Below are positions 16,521 through 26,800 of a stretch of DNA of 64,000 nucleotides, piece by piece. Source of the DNA: Treponema denticola (lineage in GTDB: Bacteria > Spirochaetota > Spirochaetia > Treponematales > Treponemataceae); the NCBI RefSeq assembly GCF_024400535.1, contig NZ_CP038800.1, positions 2,604,001-2,668,000 on the forward strand, in the 5' to 3' direction. The notes below the pieces were generated by a model, which worked only from the letters and a program-made list of their open reading frames with translations, was not told where the DNA came from and did not search any database. Every line of letters begins with the position of its first letter. Position 1 is the stretch's first letter. Both the position numbers and the translations under genes were made by a program.

Positions 16521-18566
16521 ATGAAACTTAATTTTTATTTTCAACTTGCCAAAAAAAATATTTCGACGGGAGCAAAAACCTATATTCCATACATTTTTGC
16601 CTGCTCACTTTCGATAATGATGTTCTCAATTATGTATACGCTTTCAAAAGAAGCCTTTAGTCAAAATTCAGCCGGTTTAATTACCTTGATGAATTTCGGT
16701 GTGATAATAGTAGGTTTCTTTTCAATGATTTTTATCTTTTACGGAAATAAATTTTTGATTAAAAACAGAATAAAAGAAATAGGACTTTATACCGTTTTAG
16801 GACTTGAAAAAAAGCATATTGCAGGCGTTTTATTTTTTGAATTCCTTGCCTGTTATTTTTTGAGTTTATTCTTCGGAGCAATAGGTTCCGCTCTTTTTGG
16901 AAAATTATGCTTTTTAATATTGTTTAAGATAAGCGGTATTTCTTCAAAAATAAATTACAGCCTTTCTTTTAGCTTTTTAAAACCTGCGAGTATCGTATTC
17001 TTTTGTTTTTTTACAATAAATTATCTTTATAATTTAAAGAAGATAAGCCTTTTAAATCCCATTCAGCTTTTAACCGAATCAAAGAGCGGAGAAAAAAGAT
17101 CGAAATATTTACGCTTAAAGACATTCCTTGCTATTCTTTTTATCGGAGGCGGTTATACTCTTTCAGTTTTAAGTCTTAATCCCATAGCTGCCTTAAAAAC
17201 ATTTTTACCGGCCGTTCTGGTTGTGATTGCTGGCACCTTTTTCTCTTTTGAAAGTATTACTATTTTTATTTTAAATAGAATGAAAAAACGCAAATCCTAT
17301 TACAGGTCTGCACGATTTATTTCCGTTTCGGGAATGATTTACAGAATGGGACAGCATGCAAAGGGCTTGGCAAGTATTTGTATTTTGCTTACGATGATCT
17401 TACTTACCCTAGCTTCGGTAACAAGTATTTATATGGTAAGCGAGAAAATCATATCAAAGGCTTTTATACGAAATCATCAATTGAATAGGCTCTTTAAAAA
17501 AGACAATATAGAATTACAAAATAAAGAGAACTTACTTGCAGACATAAAAGAGATAGGCCTAAAGCATAATATAGAAACAAATGATTTTTTATATGTAAGA
17601 TATTTTTATGGAATTTCAAATATAAGCGATAATACTCTTTATGAAAATGATGATTCATATTTTTCCCGCAACAATGTTCAGATTATGTTGTGCAGTTTTG
17701 AAGATATTAAAAATATTTTCCCTAATGACCTCTATAAAAAATTATTGACGGATACTGCAAGTATGAGTGATGATGAGTTTTTTATTTTTTCTAATAAGAA
17801 GATTGACTATAAAAAGCCATTACAAATAGGGCAAAAAGAATTTAAACTAAAAAAACTTGAAAGCGAATTTGTTTCTATAATGAATAACTCGCCCTATATT
17901 CCGTATTCTCCCTTTCCTTATATAAATCTGATAGCTAAAAATTCTGAAAATCTTGAGCTTATTAAAAATGAATTAAACGCATTAAAAGAAAACGAAAGGG
18001 CTCGGTTTAAAAACCAAAAACTGCTTGCACTTGAAGAATCCTTGTTTTGGAATACCTCCGCCGATAATCTTAAAACTATCCCTCCAAACTACATTCAAGA
18101 CATAAAAAAATTGGCAAAGTCTTCGGACGCAGGTTTTTTTTATGACAATAAATTTCAGTCTTATAAAGACAGAAGAGAATTTGACGGTAGCTTTTTATTT
18201 TTAGGAGGCTTTTTAAGTCTTATGTTTTTAATATGGCTCATCTTAATTATGTACTTCAAACAGATTGCTGAAGGTGTAGAGGATAGAAAGCGCTATCAAA
18301 TAATGCTAAAAATAGGAATGGACTCTTCTTTAATCAAAAAAGCTTCACACGCCCAGCTTGTCTGGCTCTTTGTGCTGCCTGTTTTGGTTTCGATAGTCCA
18401 CTGCTTTTTTGCTTCTCCCTTGTTCAGCCGGCTCCTATTGGTCTTCGGCCTTTTTAACACGGCTGTTTTTTTTGCCGCCCTGCTTTTAACCGGAGGCTTT
18501 ACCCTGATTTTATATTTGCTTTTTTATAAGATTACTTTAAATAAATATAACAAAATTATCAATTAA
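16521..18566 (+). CDS. BceB-type permease with large extracytoplasmic domain
   Basis: This is a 681-residue permease. Hydrophobic segments near residues 20-40, 50-75, 100-130, 150-170, 200-220, 225-250 and 285-310 are followed by a ~210-residue soluble region (about 315-555), then three more spans near 575-600, 620-645 and 650-675. This ten-span plan with one large external loop between spans 7 and 8 is diagnostic of BceB-type permeases (FtsX superfamily). The loop is the peptide-sensing part. The neighbouring ATPase and kinase/regulator genes complete the module. The peptide cannot be predicted. Confidence 0.9.
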   Translation: MKLNFYFQLAKKNISTGAKTYIPYIFACSLSIMMFSIMYTLSKEAFSQNSAGLITLMNFGVIIVGFFSMIFIFYGNKFLIKNRIKEIGLYTVLGLEKKHIAGVLFFEFLACYFLSLFFGAIGSALFGKLCFLILFKISGISSKINYSLSFSFLKPASIVFFCFFTINYLYNLKKISLLNPIQLLTESKSGEKRSKYLRLKTFLAILFIGGGYTLSVLSLNPIAALKTFLPAVLVVIAGTFFSFESITIFILNRMKKRKSYYRSARFISVSGMIYRMGQHAKGLASICILLTMILLTLASVTSIYMVSEKIISKAFIRNHQLNRLFKKDNIELQNKENLLADIKEIGLKHNIETNDFLYVRYFYGISNISDNTLYENDDSYFSRNNVQIMLCSFEDIKNIFPNDLYKKLLTDTASMSDDEFFIFSNKKIDYKKPLQIGQKEFKLKKLESEFVSIMNNSPYIPYSPFPYINLIAKNSENLELIKNELNALKENERARFKNQKLLALEESLFWNTSADNLKTIPPNYIQDIKKLAKSSDAGFFYDNKFQSYKDRREFDGSFLFLGGFLSLMFLIWLILIMYFKQIAEGVEDRKRYQIMLKIGMDSSLIKKASHAQLVWLFVLPVLVSIVHCFFASPLFSRLLLVFGLFNTAVFFAALLLTGGFTLILYLLFYKITLNKYNKIIN

Positions 18567-18568
18567 AA

Positions 18569-18619
18569 AATCAACAACCCCGACGCAATCGTCGGGGTAT
18601 TAAACTCTCCGTACGAATA
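18569..18619. repeat. 51-bp dispersed repeat, copy 2
   Basis: This is the ungapped partner of 160-210, with about 4 differences in 51. CCCCGACG and CGTCGGGG enclose a changed loop. It begins 2 nt after the stop codon of the BceB-type gene. It may serve as its 3' processing or termination signal, although no T tract follows. Confidence 0.85.
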
Positions 18620-18646
18620 AGGTACAATAAGATATCTATTTATCCA

Positions 18647-19516
18647 TCAAAATAATTCAGGCTGTGCGTCTTTTTGTTGATCTTCAAAAGCGGTTAAATA
18701 AGAAAATATTGTATCGGGGGTGTATTCTATTCCGTTTTCCTTGCATCGTGTGCGGAATAGATTCATAAGGCGTGCATTGTGCGGACTTATAACGGAATAA
18801 TTGTTGCCATAGCGTTGTATATATTTTTCTTTTAGCCTCGGAAAAGCTGCGTCAAGATTTTTATAGAAATATTCGCGGCTGCCGTCCCTGAGCGTTAAGC
18901 CCATGCCGAAACAGATGATACCGAACACTTTTGCCTCGATGCAATACTGTAAAATGCCTTCTATGTTTTCTATCGTATCATTTATAAAAGGCAGAATCGG
19001 TGTGAGCCACACAACAGTTGGGATACCCGCATCACGCAGTTTTTTTAGTACGGCAAACCTTTCGCTCGTAACGGCAACATTCGGTTCAAGTATTTTGCAC
19101 AGGCTATCGTTATATGTGGTCAGCGTCATCTGCACAACGCATTTTGCTTTTTTGTTTATCGCCCGTAAAAGGTCGAGGTCACGCAATACCAACGGCGATT
19201 TCGTTATTACCGTAAACCCGAAGCCGTATCGGTAAACGGTTTCTACCGCTTTCCGCGTCATGCCGATTTTTTCTTCAAGCGGCATGTACGGGTCGGTCAT
19301 AGAACCGGTACCGATCATACACTTGTTTCGTTTTCGACGCAAGGTGCTTTCAAGCAATTCTATTGCATTTTCTTTTATTTCGATATCTTCAAACGTATGT
19401 TTTATTTGGTAACATTCACTTCTTGAATCACAGTAAATACACCCGTGTGAACAGCCGCGGTACAAATTCATTCCGTTTTTAGTTGATAAAATTCCTTTCG
19501 CTTGAACAAAGTGCAT
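18647..19516 (-). CDS. SPL-type radical SAM protein
   Basis: This 289-residue protein carries the Fe-S motif in YRGCSHGCIYCDSR (Cx3Cx2C) near residues 22-29. The SAM-binding TIM-barrel pattern follows (TGSMTDPYMPLE, FTVITKSPLVLRD, VQMTLTT). Such SPL-like radical SAM proteins, related to spore photoproduct lyase and to Rv2578c-like proteins, are usually of unknown substrate. Spirochaetes make no spores, so photoproduct repair is not implied. It is convergent with the BceB-type gene. Confidence 0.85.
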   Translation of the reverse strand: MHFVQAKGILSTKNGMNLYRGCSHGCIYCDSRSECYQIKHTFEDIEIKENAIELLESTLRRKRNKCMIGTGSMTDPYMPLEEKIGMTRKAVETVYRYGFGFTVITKSPLVLRDLDLLRAINKKAKCVVQMTLTTYNDSLCKILEPNVAVTSERFAVLKKLRDAGIPTVVWLTPILPFINDTIENIEGILQYCIEAKVFGIICFGMGLTLRDGSREYFYKNLDAAFPRLKEKYIQRYGNNYSVISPHNARLMNLFRTRCKENGIEYTPDTIFSYLTAFEDQQKDAQPELF

Positions 19517-19548
19517 GTATTATTCCTAAAACTCCGGCAGCGTTTGTG

Positions 19549-20061
19549 TTATCGTGCTCTATATTTTTTCAACGCTTTTTTTATATCCTTTATAGCCCAG
19601 TCATAATGGCTGGAAGTAGTGGACACGCAGTAACTTCCGAGAGTGGTTGTACCTGTCCAGTTAAAAACAGCTTTTGAAAAAAGTTCCTCATTGGAAAAGG
19701 TTTCGATTAGTTTCATAACTTCTTTATGAGTTTTTTTAAGCATTTTTTCGGCGTCGGCATAAGGGGTGCCTTGATGTTTTTTCCAAAACTCAACATTCAT
19801 TTCAGGATAAGTTTTCCAGTTGTAAGCTTCAGGCAAAAAGGCTGCCGGTTTTCCTTTTGTGTTGGACTTGATCCAATTCAATAAAAGGCAGTGCCATTCA
19901 TAAAGATGAACAATTACATCGCGTAGATTTTTATCGCGCTCGTTCGGATTTATATCGGCAGTTCTTTCTTTTTCGGTCATACCGTCAATTAAGTTCCACA
20001 GTTTTTCAAACTGCTCATTTGAAGCAAAAATCAAATCTTCTTTTGTTGTAGGTCTCGGCAT
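19549..20061 (-). CDS. ClbS/DfsB-family four-helix protein
   Basis: The 170-residue form from MPRPTTKEDLIFASNEQF matches the ClbS/DfsB pattern: DKNLRDVIVHLYEWH, then FNWTGTTTLGSYCVSTTSSHYDWAIKDIKK. These are DinB-like helical proteins; ClbS detoxifies colibactin, but most members are uncharacterised. An open frame extends to 20115 and would add 18 residues (MINSSAEIRPHCLS...), but that stretch is the palindromic repeat and not family sequence. The only good Shine-Dalgarno (20117-20121) lies before the repeat. Initiation may therefore occur across or within the hairpin. Confidence 0.75.
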   Translation of the reverse strand: MPRPTTKEDLIFASNEQFEKLWNLIDGMTEKERTADINPNERDKNLRDVIVHLYEWHCLLLNWIKSNTKGKPAAFLPEAYNWKTYPEMNVEFWKKHQGTPYADAEKMLKKTHKEVMKLIETFSNEELFSKAVFNWTGTTTLGSYCVSTTSSHYDWAIKDIKKALKKYRAR

Positions 20062-20074
20062 CGTATACAATATC

Positions 20075-20121
20075 GATAAACAGTGAGGTCGAATTTCTGC
20101 CGAACTGTTTATCATACCTCC
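20075..20121 (-). repeat. Dispersed palindromic leader element, copy C (first hairpin only)
   Basis: On the minus strand, GATAAACAG (20113-20105) and CTGTTTATC (20083-20075) enclose TTCGGCAGAAATTCGACCTCA. The element follows AGGAGG directly, as in copies A and B. The second hairpin and the second Shine-Dalgarno are missing here. Read in frame it encodes MINSSAEIRPHCLS joined to the ClbS-like gene. Confidence 0.8.
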
Positions 20122-20260
20122 TTGTTTTAATCATATCACAACAAACACTGGGTTTCAAGCTAACCCGTACGAAAGATCGAAACGGGCGAATGAAAAAAAT
20201 ACGGTTTGATGAAGTTTGGGAAGATTGCAGGACGGATTTAACCCGTAAATAATTCCCGAT

Positions 20261-20656
20261 TTACCATAATGTTATTTTGTGATTGGTCATCTGAACCTCC
20301 GGCTCTTCATCTTCCATTTCAAAAATTTCTCCGTACTCAAGATGAATGTATTTTCCGGCATTTGCCTCATCATTCAAGAACTTTAATACTTTTTCCGCAT
20401 CTTTTTTATCCTTTTTATTTTTGGGAAGATGCTCAAAAAACTCTGCAAACTTAGCAACCCTGCCTGCATAATCTGCTGTGATTGCAATTTTTTCATCAGT
20501 CTTCCAAATAATTGAATGTGTCGCCTGCAGATTTACACTCACGAGAATACGGTATATGAGCGGAATATTGTACTCGCTTTCCGAAAGCCCCTTTATGCGC
20601 AATTTTCCTTCACCGGGCAGCTTATCCAATGAAAAAATCAAACTTCTGTTTGCCAT
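20261..20656 (-). CDS. Hypothetical protein of the MANRS-start type
   Basis: This protein has 131 residues when started at MANRSLIFSLDKLP, 4 nt after AAGGA; a longer frame to 20707 has no site. It is soluble and acidic (pI likely low: FEMEDEEPEVQM near the end) with no signal. The opening MANRS-L-S- recalls a family of small treponemal proteins that start MANRSYLY (possibly DUF7822), but I cannot confirm this. It stands alone between the ClbS-like gene and a lipoprotein gene on the same strand. Confidence 0.55.
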   Translation of the reverse strand: MANRSLIFSLDKLPGEGKLRIKGLSESEYNIPLIYRILVSVNLQATHSIIWKTDEKIAITADYAGRVAKFAEFFEHLPKNKKDKKDAEKVLKFLNDEANAGKYIHLEYGEIFEMEDEEPEVQMTNHKITLW

Positions 20657-20768
20657 GTTTCCTTGAACACCGACGGCGTATACAAATAATATTAGCCTAA
20701 CCGGCATTGCGTGTTAAGGCTGTTCCCAAATGGAACAGCCTTTGTTTGCACATTATTAAAAAGAAAGC

Positions 20769-21932
20769 CTATTCATAACTTACTTCAATGATATCGGTAT
20801 CGGTGTCATTTTCAAAAACGATGTAGTCAATGCTATTCCTATCGTTATAGGTATAATTACCTATAATCCATGTAACATTTGTACCGTCGGTTGTTTTAAA
20901 ATTTATCTTGGTGCCTTCGATAAGCTGAGTTCCGCTAGTAATAGTTAAGCCGTCTTTTTTCTTTGTGCATTTTATCTTTGAAGAATCAAATTTTACAGTA
21001 AATGTTTTACCGCCTCTATAACTTAAACCAGCTTGTACGGATTTACCGCTTCCTATCTTATCTATATCGAGAAAATAAGATACATATTCAAAAAGACCGC
21101 TTTTTTCGGTTTTACCGTTTATAGTCCACACGGGAACCTTTCCTTCTTCAACTTCCTTTAAGTTAAACCAAACCTTTTTACCTTCGGGAAAGGTTTCTCC
21201 CGGATTTATTATTGGCCATGAATCTGTGGATGAATCGTAATAATCACAGTACATTTTGCTGTTATCATAGTTGATGATAATTTGTTCAGGCGTTTTTAAA
21301 TTATAGTCTATGTTAATAGTATTAGTTGAATCGGCATAGTCTTTTGAAATTGCAATTCGTGGTTTTGTAGAATACTTGTAAAAATTCGCAGGAGATCTAT
21401 TAAAAGTCCAACCGTATACTATCTTATCTAAGGGAATATTTATTGCAGAAAATCTTAGTTTTACCCTTTCATCAATCATTGCCTCATTGCTTATCGTAGT
21501 AAATGTGTTTTCTCCTATTATTTTTTCAACCTTTAATTTTGCGGGATCAAAGACTATTTTTAACTTTATTACATTCCTTAGAGTATAGGCTACATTAATT
21601 GTTTTTTCTTTATCGGCATAAGATTTATTGACAGTAATATCTGCTTGTAAAGCCGCTGTAATGGTTTTATTGCCGAAAGTCCATTTATCCGGTATTTGTT
21701 GATTCGGCAATTTACGGGGATAAAAGCATAATTTGGTACCTTCAGGTACTGCAGTTCCGCTTGTTATTTTATTCCACTTATCACCTTCGTCCTTCCAACA
21801 TACCATTTTTTCTTCATCAAAAACAATTTTGATGTTCTCAGGCTGCTTATTTTGAGGGCAGCCTGTAAGCGACAGCAGTATTGTACATAATGCTCCAAAT
21901 AATAAAAATTTAGTTAATACCTTGTGTTTCAT
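20769..21932 (-). CDS. Lipoprotein with four tandem beta-rich repeats
   Basis: This is a 387-residue protein. The signal peptide ends in LLSLTGC, so Cys25 is the likely lipidated residue. AGGAGG lies 8 nt before the ATG. Four repeats of about 80-95 residues follow, each opening with [I/L/F]-[K/T]-[I/V]-x-[F/Y]-D-x-x-K (KIVFDEEKM, KIVFDPAKL, INYDNSKM, VKFDSSKI). Each then has a 'P/EG-K-[L/V/I]-x-F' step and a W-T-[F/I]-[N/G] step. The pattern suggests stacked Ig-like or InlB-type domains on the cell surface. I know no function for it. The upstream gap carries a G8 tract. Confidence 0.75.
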   Translation of the reverse strand: MKHKVLTKFLLFGALCTILLSLTGCPQNKQPENIKIVFDEEKMVCWKDEGDKWNKITSGTAVPEGTKLCFYPRKLPNQQIPDKWTFGNKTITAALQADITVNKSYADKEKTINVAYTLRNVIKLKIVFDPAKLKVEKIIGENTFTTISNEAMIDERVKLRFSAINIPLDKIVYGWTFNRSPANFYKYSTKPRIAISKDYADSTNTINIDYNLKTPEQIIINYDNSKMYCDYYDSSTDSWPIINPGETFPEGKKVWFNLKEVEEGKVPVWTINGKTEKSGLFEYVSYFLDIDKIGSGKSVQAGLSYRGGKTFTVKFDSSKIKCTKKKDGLTITSGTQLIEGTKINFKTTDGTNVTWIIGNYTYNDRNSIDYIVFENDTDTDIIEVSYE

Positions 21933-22546
21933 AGTTGAAACCTCCTAATAAAATTACTTTCGCAAGGAATTCTTGCAAATTTATATTTTGACAAAAGCTT
22001 GTACATCTAAAAATGGGTAAAAATAAAAAGCAAGGTACAAGTTTTTGAAAATACAAAAGGTTGGAGAAAAATATGATTTTTATGAGTATAATTTTATAAA
22101 TCAAGTGTATACTTTTGTATACAGGGGGGGGTAAACTGGAGATAACATTTTGCAGGCGCACGTAATTTCAGCGAGAACCATTTTTTGTGATCTAAGTTTA
22201 CATAAAAGCAACATAAACATATTATACTTTAGTTTATAAAAAAGTCAATATAAAAATTTTTACATGTCAATGATTTATATCTGCATTTAGATTGTGGTAG
22301 TTATCTATAAAAATAAAAAACCCGACAGGCAAAAGGAGGAGAAAAAACCTGTCGGGAAACTGCAAAGGAGGTATATTGAATTATTTGTTGTCGTTCAACA
22401 TACACTAAACAAAACTATTTAGAGGCTTTTAGTTACACAAAAATTTAAAAATTTAAGAAAAACTTTTAAGTTTTTGTGTAAAATATAGAATTTTTTTACA
22501 AAAAACCTTTTCTAAAGGTTTATGCTAAAAATACCGATAAGAAAGT
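21933..22546. other. 614-bp intergenic region with G8 tract, palindromes and hairpins
   Basis: No convincing gene is present between the two divergent genes. GTATAC-TTTT-GTATAC (22107-22122) is followed by eight G residues (22124-22131). A hairpin CCCGACAGG (22321-22329) / CCTGTCGGG (22348-22356) has AAAGGAGG in its loop. An AAAGGAGG then precedes a TTG-started 10-codon frame (22376-22408). A longer AT-rich stem starts ACACAAAAA (22436-22444) and ends TTTTTGTGT (about 22472-22480). These could be a small RNA or leader of the OmpA-like gene. Confidence 0.5.
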
Positions 22547-23815
22547 GTGGAATACCGTATTTTTAAGAATAATATTTTAAAAAAACTTGTCTTGTTCGTG
22601 TTTGTTTTGCTTTTTTCTATCCTTTTTGCTCAAGAGGATGAAAAAAATGCTGAATTTCTCTTTAAATTTAAATTTATTGACGAGGATGCATATAAAATTC
22701 ACTCCGTTGTAGATGAAAATGTCTATGTAAACGGAAAATTTCATCATAAAGCCCAAATTATCAATAGGATTGAGGTAGAAGTCTCGGATATAGAAACAGG
22801 AGACGGCGATAAAACCTCTTCAGCCCTTTTTTCGTGCATGTTTATGACCAGCGAGCAAAATTCCAACAAAACATTTGACTGGTCCCGAAATTACCCAAGC
22901 GTTTTTAGACGGGATGAAGCCGGTTTTTACTCTATAGGCGATGAATATTATATGCCTGTTGTACGGAATGTGCCGACATTTCCAAAGCACCCCGTTAAAC
23001 CCGGCGATACATGGACAGGAGAAGGCTTTGAAGCCCACGATTTTCGGGATGCCTTCGGGATTGAAAAGCCCTTTACCTTTCCGTTTAAGGTTGAATATCA
23101 ATACATAGGCCTTGAAGAAATAGACGGTCAAACCTACCGTCACATAACCGCAAGCTATGATTTAAACCATGCTGTTCCTCAAGGGGTTCTTAAAAATTAT
23201 AAGGGAAAAATAGATGTACCTGTCAAAATTTTAGGGAAGTCACGTCAAAACCTATATTGGGATGAAGAAAGAGGGAATCTCTATTGCTATGATGAAGAAT
23301 TCAGCATTAAAATGCTCCTTTACTCAGGTTACACCTATAATTTTATCGGGACAGCAAGGGCTAAGGTCATTGAAGTAAAAAAGATTGATACAAGCACTGA
23401 AGAAGAAATAAAAAAGAGTGTTGAAGATCTAAATCTTGAAAATACCACTATTGAAAAAACCGATGAAGGTTTAACAATCAGCATAGAAAATATCCAGTTT
23501 TTACCCGATTCTGCAATTTTAAGAGATAGTGAAAAAGAAAAAATAAAAAAAATAGGCGAAATTCTTTTAAAATTTCCAGATAGGGAATTTTTGATCTCCG
23601 GGCATACGGCCTTAGCCGGTACCGAAGAAGAAAGACAAAAGCTTTCTGAAGAAAGGGCCGCTGCCGTAGCTAATTATCTTATTGACTTGGGAGTCCAAAA
23701 AAGAGAACACGTCTACACCCGCGGTTTTGGTGCCAGCCGTCCCGTTGCTGCCAATAATTCACCTGAAAATATGGCTAAAAACAGACGTGTCGAAATAACT
23801 ATCTTGGATAAGTAA
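22547..23815 (+). CDS. OmpA-family outer membrane/peptidoglycan-binding protein
   Basis: This is a 422-residue protein. A GTG start gives a signal peptide with core LVLFVFVLLFSILFAQ, cleaved near residue 29. The N-terminal ~270 residues are a beta-rich domain of unknown type. A spacer of charged helix follows. The C-terminal ~110 residues are an OmpA domain (IQFLPDSAILRDSEKEKI, LISGHTALAGTEEERQKLSEERAAAV, RGFGASRPVAANNSPENMAKNRRVEI) carrying the Asp/Arg pair that grips peptidoglycan. No strong Shine-Dalgarno precedes the GTG, so the start is uncertain by a few codons. Confidence 0.85.
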   Translation: MEYRIFKNNILKKLVLFVFVLLFSILFAQEDEKNAEFLFKFKFIDEDAYKIHSVVDENVYVNGKFHHKAQIINRIEVEVSDIETGDGDKTSSALFSCMFMTSEQNSNKTFDWSRNYPSVFRRDEAGFYSIGDEYYMPVVRNVPTFPKHPVKPGDTWTGEGFEAHDFRDAFGIEKPFTFPFKVEYQYIGLEEIDGQTYRHITASYDLNHAVPQGVLKNYKGKIDVPVKILGKSRQNLYWDEERGNLYCYDEEFSIKMLLYSGYTYNFIGTARAKVIEVKKIDTSTEEEIKKSVEDLNLENTTIEKTDEGLTISIENIQFLPDSAILRDSEKEKIKKIGEILLKFPDREFLISGHTALAGTEEERQKLSEERAAAVANYLIDLGVQKREHVYTRGFGASRPVAANNSPENMAKNRRVEITILDK

Positions 23816-23822
23816 AATTTAA

Positions 23823-23869
23823 AAGAAGTCCCCTTATCTTCATTAGAAGTTAAGGGGACTTCTTTTTTT
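23823..23869. terminator. Bidirectional terminator between the OmpA-like gene and PFOR
   Basis: AAGAAGTCCCCTTA (23823-23836) pairs perfectly with TAAGGGGACTTCTT (23851-23864), and seven T residues follow. A-rich bases on the left allow it to serve the convergent gene as well. Confidence 0.9.
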
Positions 23870-23886
23870 ATACCGTAAATTGACTT

Positions 23887-26800
23887 TTAGAAGGGCCTAT
23901 CAGCCAAATACTTGTATTCCTGCCACTGCCTCTTAGCCTTAGCAACAGCCTTATCCAAGAGCATTTGAGCTCTTGCAGGATCGGCATTCTTTAAGGTCTT
24001 GAAGCGGACTTCTTTGTACATAAAGTCGGCAAGATTAAAGTCCGGTTCCTTGCTGTCAAGCTGGAAGGGGTTTTTACCCTGCTCGACAAGTCTCGGATCG
24101 TATCTGTACAAGGGCCATAAACCGCAAGAAACGGCTTCTTTTTGGTTTGTCATACCCTTTGTCATGTTGATACCGTGGTTGATACAATGACTGTAAGCGA
24201 TGATAATCGAAGGTCCGTCATAGCTTTCAGCTTCGCGGAAGGCTTTGATTACCTGACTCATGTTTGCACCCATAGAAATATGAGCGACATAGACATAGCC
24301 GTAGCTCATGGCCATCATGCCTAAGTCTTTTTTGCTTACTTCCTTACCCGAAGCGGCAAATTTTGCAACTGCACCGATAGGTGTAGCTTTTGACATCTGT
24401 CCGCCGGTATTCGAGTAAACTTCAGTATCCATTACAAGAACATTGATGTTTTTACCTGAAGCAAGAACGTGATCTAATCCGCCGTATCCGATATCGTAGG
24501 CCCATCCGTCTCCTCCGAGGATCCAAACGGAGCGCTTGATAAAGTGGTCGGTTAAAGAATCCAGCTCCTTAGCCAATTCATCTTTTGAACCTGCTAACTC
24601 TTTTTTAAGTTCTGCAACAAAGGCTCTCTGCTCTTCAATAGCTGCATCATCTTCTTGAGCATTATTGAGAATCTTATCGATTACACCGGCTGCAATACCC
24701 TTTGCTTTTACCTTAGCGGCAACTTCGCGGGCATAAACGGCGAGCTTATCGCTTGTCAACCTCATACCGTAACCGAATTCTGCTGCATCCTCAAACAAGG
24801 AGTTAGACCAAGCCGGGCCTCTTCCGTCACATCGTTTTGCATAGGGTGTTGTGGGCAGGTTTCCTCCATAAATTGAAGAACAGCCTGTTGCGTTTGCAAT
24901 AACGGCTCTGTCTCCGAAAAGCTGTGAAAGAAGCTTTACATAAGGTGTTTCACCGCAGCCTGCACATGCACCTGAGAACTCGAAAAGAGGTCTCTTCATA
25001 CCGATGCCCTTGGGAACGCTCAAATTAAGCTTCTTTACATCAGGCTCAGGAATATCGTTAAAGAAGAAGTTCCAGTTTGCAACTTCCTGCTTTCTGTGTT
25101 CAACAAAGCTTTCCATATTGATGGCTTTAATTTCGGGATTTTCCTTGGACTTTGCAGGACACTGCTGAACGCAAAGACCGCAGCCTGTACAATCTTCTGA
25201 AGAAACCTGAATTGTAAATTTAGCTCCTTCAAATTCCTTGCCCTTATAATCGCAGGATTTAAAGCCCTGGGGTGCCTTTGCCAAGAGCGAGCCGTCATAG
25301 GCCTTCATGCGGATACAGGCATGGGGACAAACCATGACACACTGACCGCACTGAATACAGATATCGCTCTTCCAGATCGGAATATGTTCTGCAATAGCTC
25401 TCTTTTCGTATTGAGTGGTAGCGGTCGGGAAAGTGCCATCTTCGGGCATTTCGCTTACCTTTATATCATCACCTTTTTGGATGGCAACCTTGCCCAAAAC
25501 ATTCTTTACGAATTCGGGTGCATCGCCTGCGATTGCAGGGTGCATCTTGAGCTTGCTTGTTGCTGTCTTGGGATAATCAACCTTTTCAACTCCCTCAAGA
25601 GCCATATCGATTGTCGTAATATTCTTTTGAACGATTTCCGGACCTTTTTTTCCGTAGGACTTTTCAATGAATTTTTTGATTAGGTCTACGGCTTCGGCTT
25701 CAGGCAAGATTCCGAAGATTTTGAAAAAGGCGGTCTGCATAACAACGTTAATTCGGTTGCCCATTCCGGCTTTTTCTGCAATCTTGATAGCATCGATTAC
25801 ATAGAATTTAGCTTCTTTTTCGATAATCTGCTTTTGAACTTCGACGGGCATATTGTCCCATATTTCGTTCTTTCCGTAAGGAGCATTCAAAAGGAAGGTT
25901 CCGCCTTTTTTAAGGCTGTGGAGCATATCATAGGTTTCAAGATAGCTGAACTTATGGCATGCAACGAAGTCCGCATTTGTAATTAAGTAGGGCTTTCGGA
26001 TTGCGTGTTTTCCGAATCTCAAGTGAGAAATCGTAAAACCGCCCGACTTTTTACTGTCATAGGAGAAGTAGGCCTGTGCCTTATTTTCTGTAGCTTCACC
26101 GATGATCTTGATAGAGTTTTTATTGGCACCTACAGTACCGTCTGAACCCAAACCGAAGAACATAGCCTGATGCATGTCCTTATCTTCAAGTTTAAAGTTG
26201 GGGTCATATTTGATGCTGGTATGTGTAACATCATCTTCGATACCTACAGAGAAGTTTGTCTTCTTTTCGCCTTCAAGGTTGTCAAATACGCCCTTAACCA
26301 TTGCCGGTGTAAATTCTTTTGAACCGAGACCGTAGCGTCCGCCGATGATAACGGGATAATGAGTAAAGGGGCATTTTTTTGCAGCCTGCATTTCGCCGAT
26401 GGCTGTTCTTACATCTTCGTAGAGGGGTTCACCTAAAGAGCCTGCTTCCTTACATCTGTCGAGAACTGCAATTCCTTTTACTGTGGTCGGAATAGCCTTT
26501 ACAAAATGTTCGGCGCTGAAGGGCCTGTAAAGCCTTACTTTAAGAACACCGTATTTTCCGCCCTTAGAATTAAGTTCATCTACCGTTTCTTCAACAGTAT
26601 CAGCACCTGAACCCATGAGGATTATGATTTGCTCGGCGTCTTTTGCTCCGTAGTAGTCATAAAGGTGATATTGTCTTCCTGTAAGTTTTGCATACTTATC
26701 CATTTGTTTTTGAACAATTTCGGGAGTAGCAAGATAGTATTTATTTACGGCTTCTCTGCCTTGGAAGTAAATATCGGGGTTTTGAGCTGTTCCGCGAAGT

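Noticed and set aside
19549-20115. The 188-residue form of the ClbS-like protein
   Set aside because: The extra 18 residues are the dispersed repeat, found also at 337 and 56284, and not part of the family.
22076-22161. Minus-strand frame upstream of the repeat lipoprotein
   Set aside because: It crosses the G8 tract and promoter region, has no start signal and no protein-like composition.
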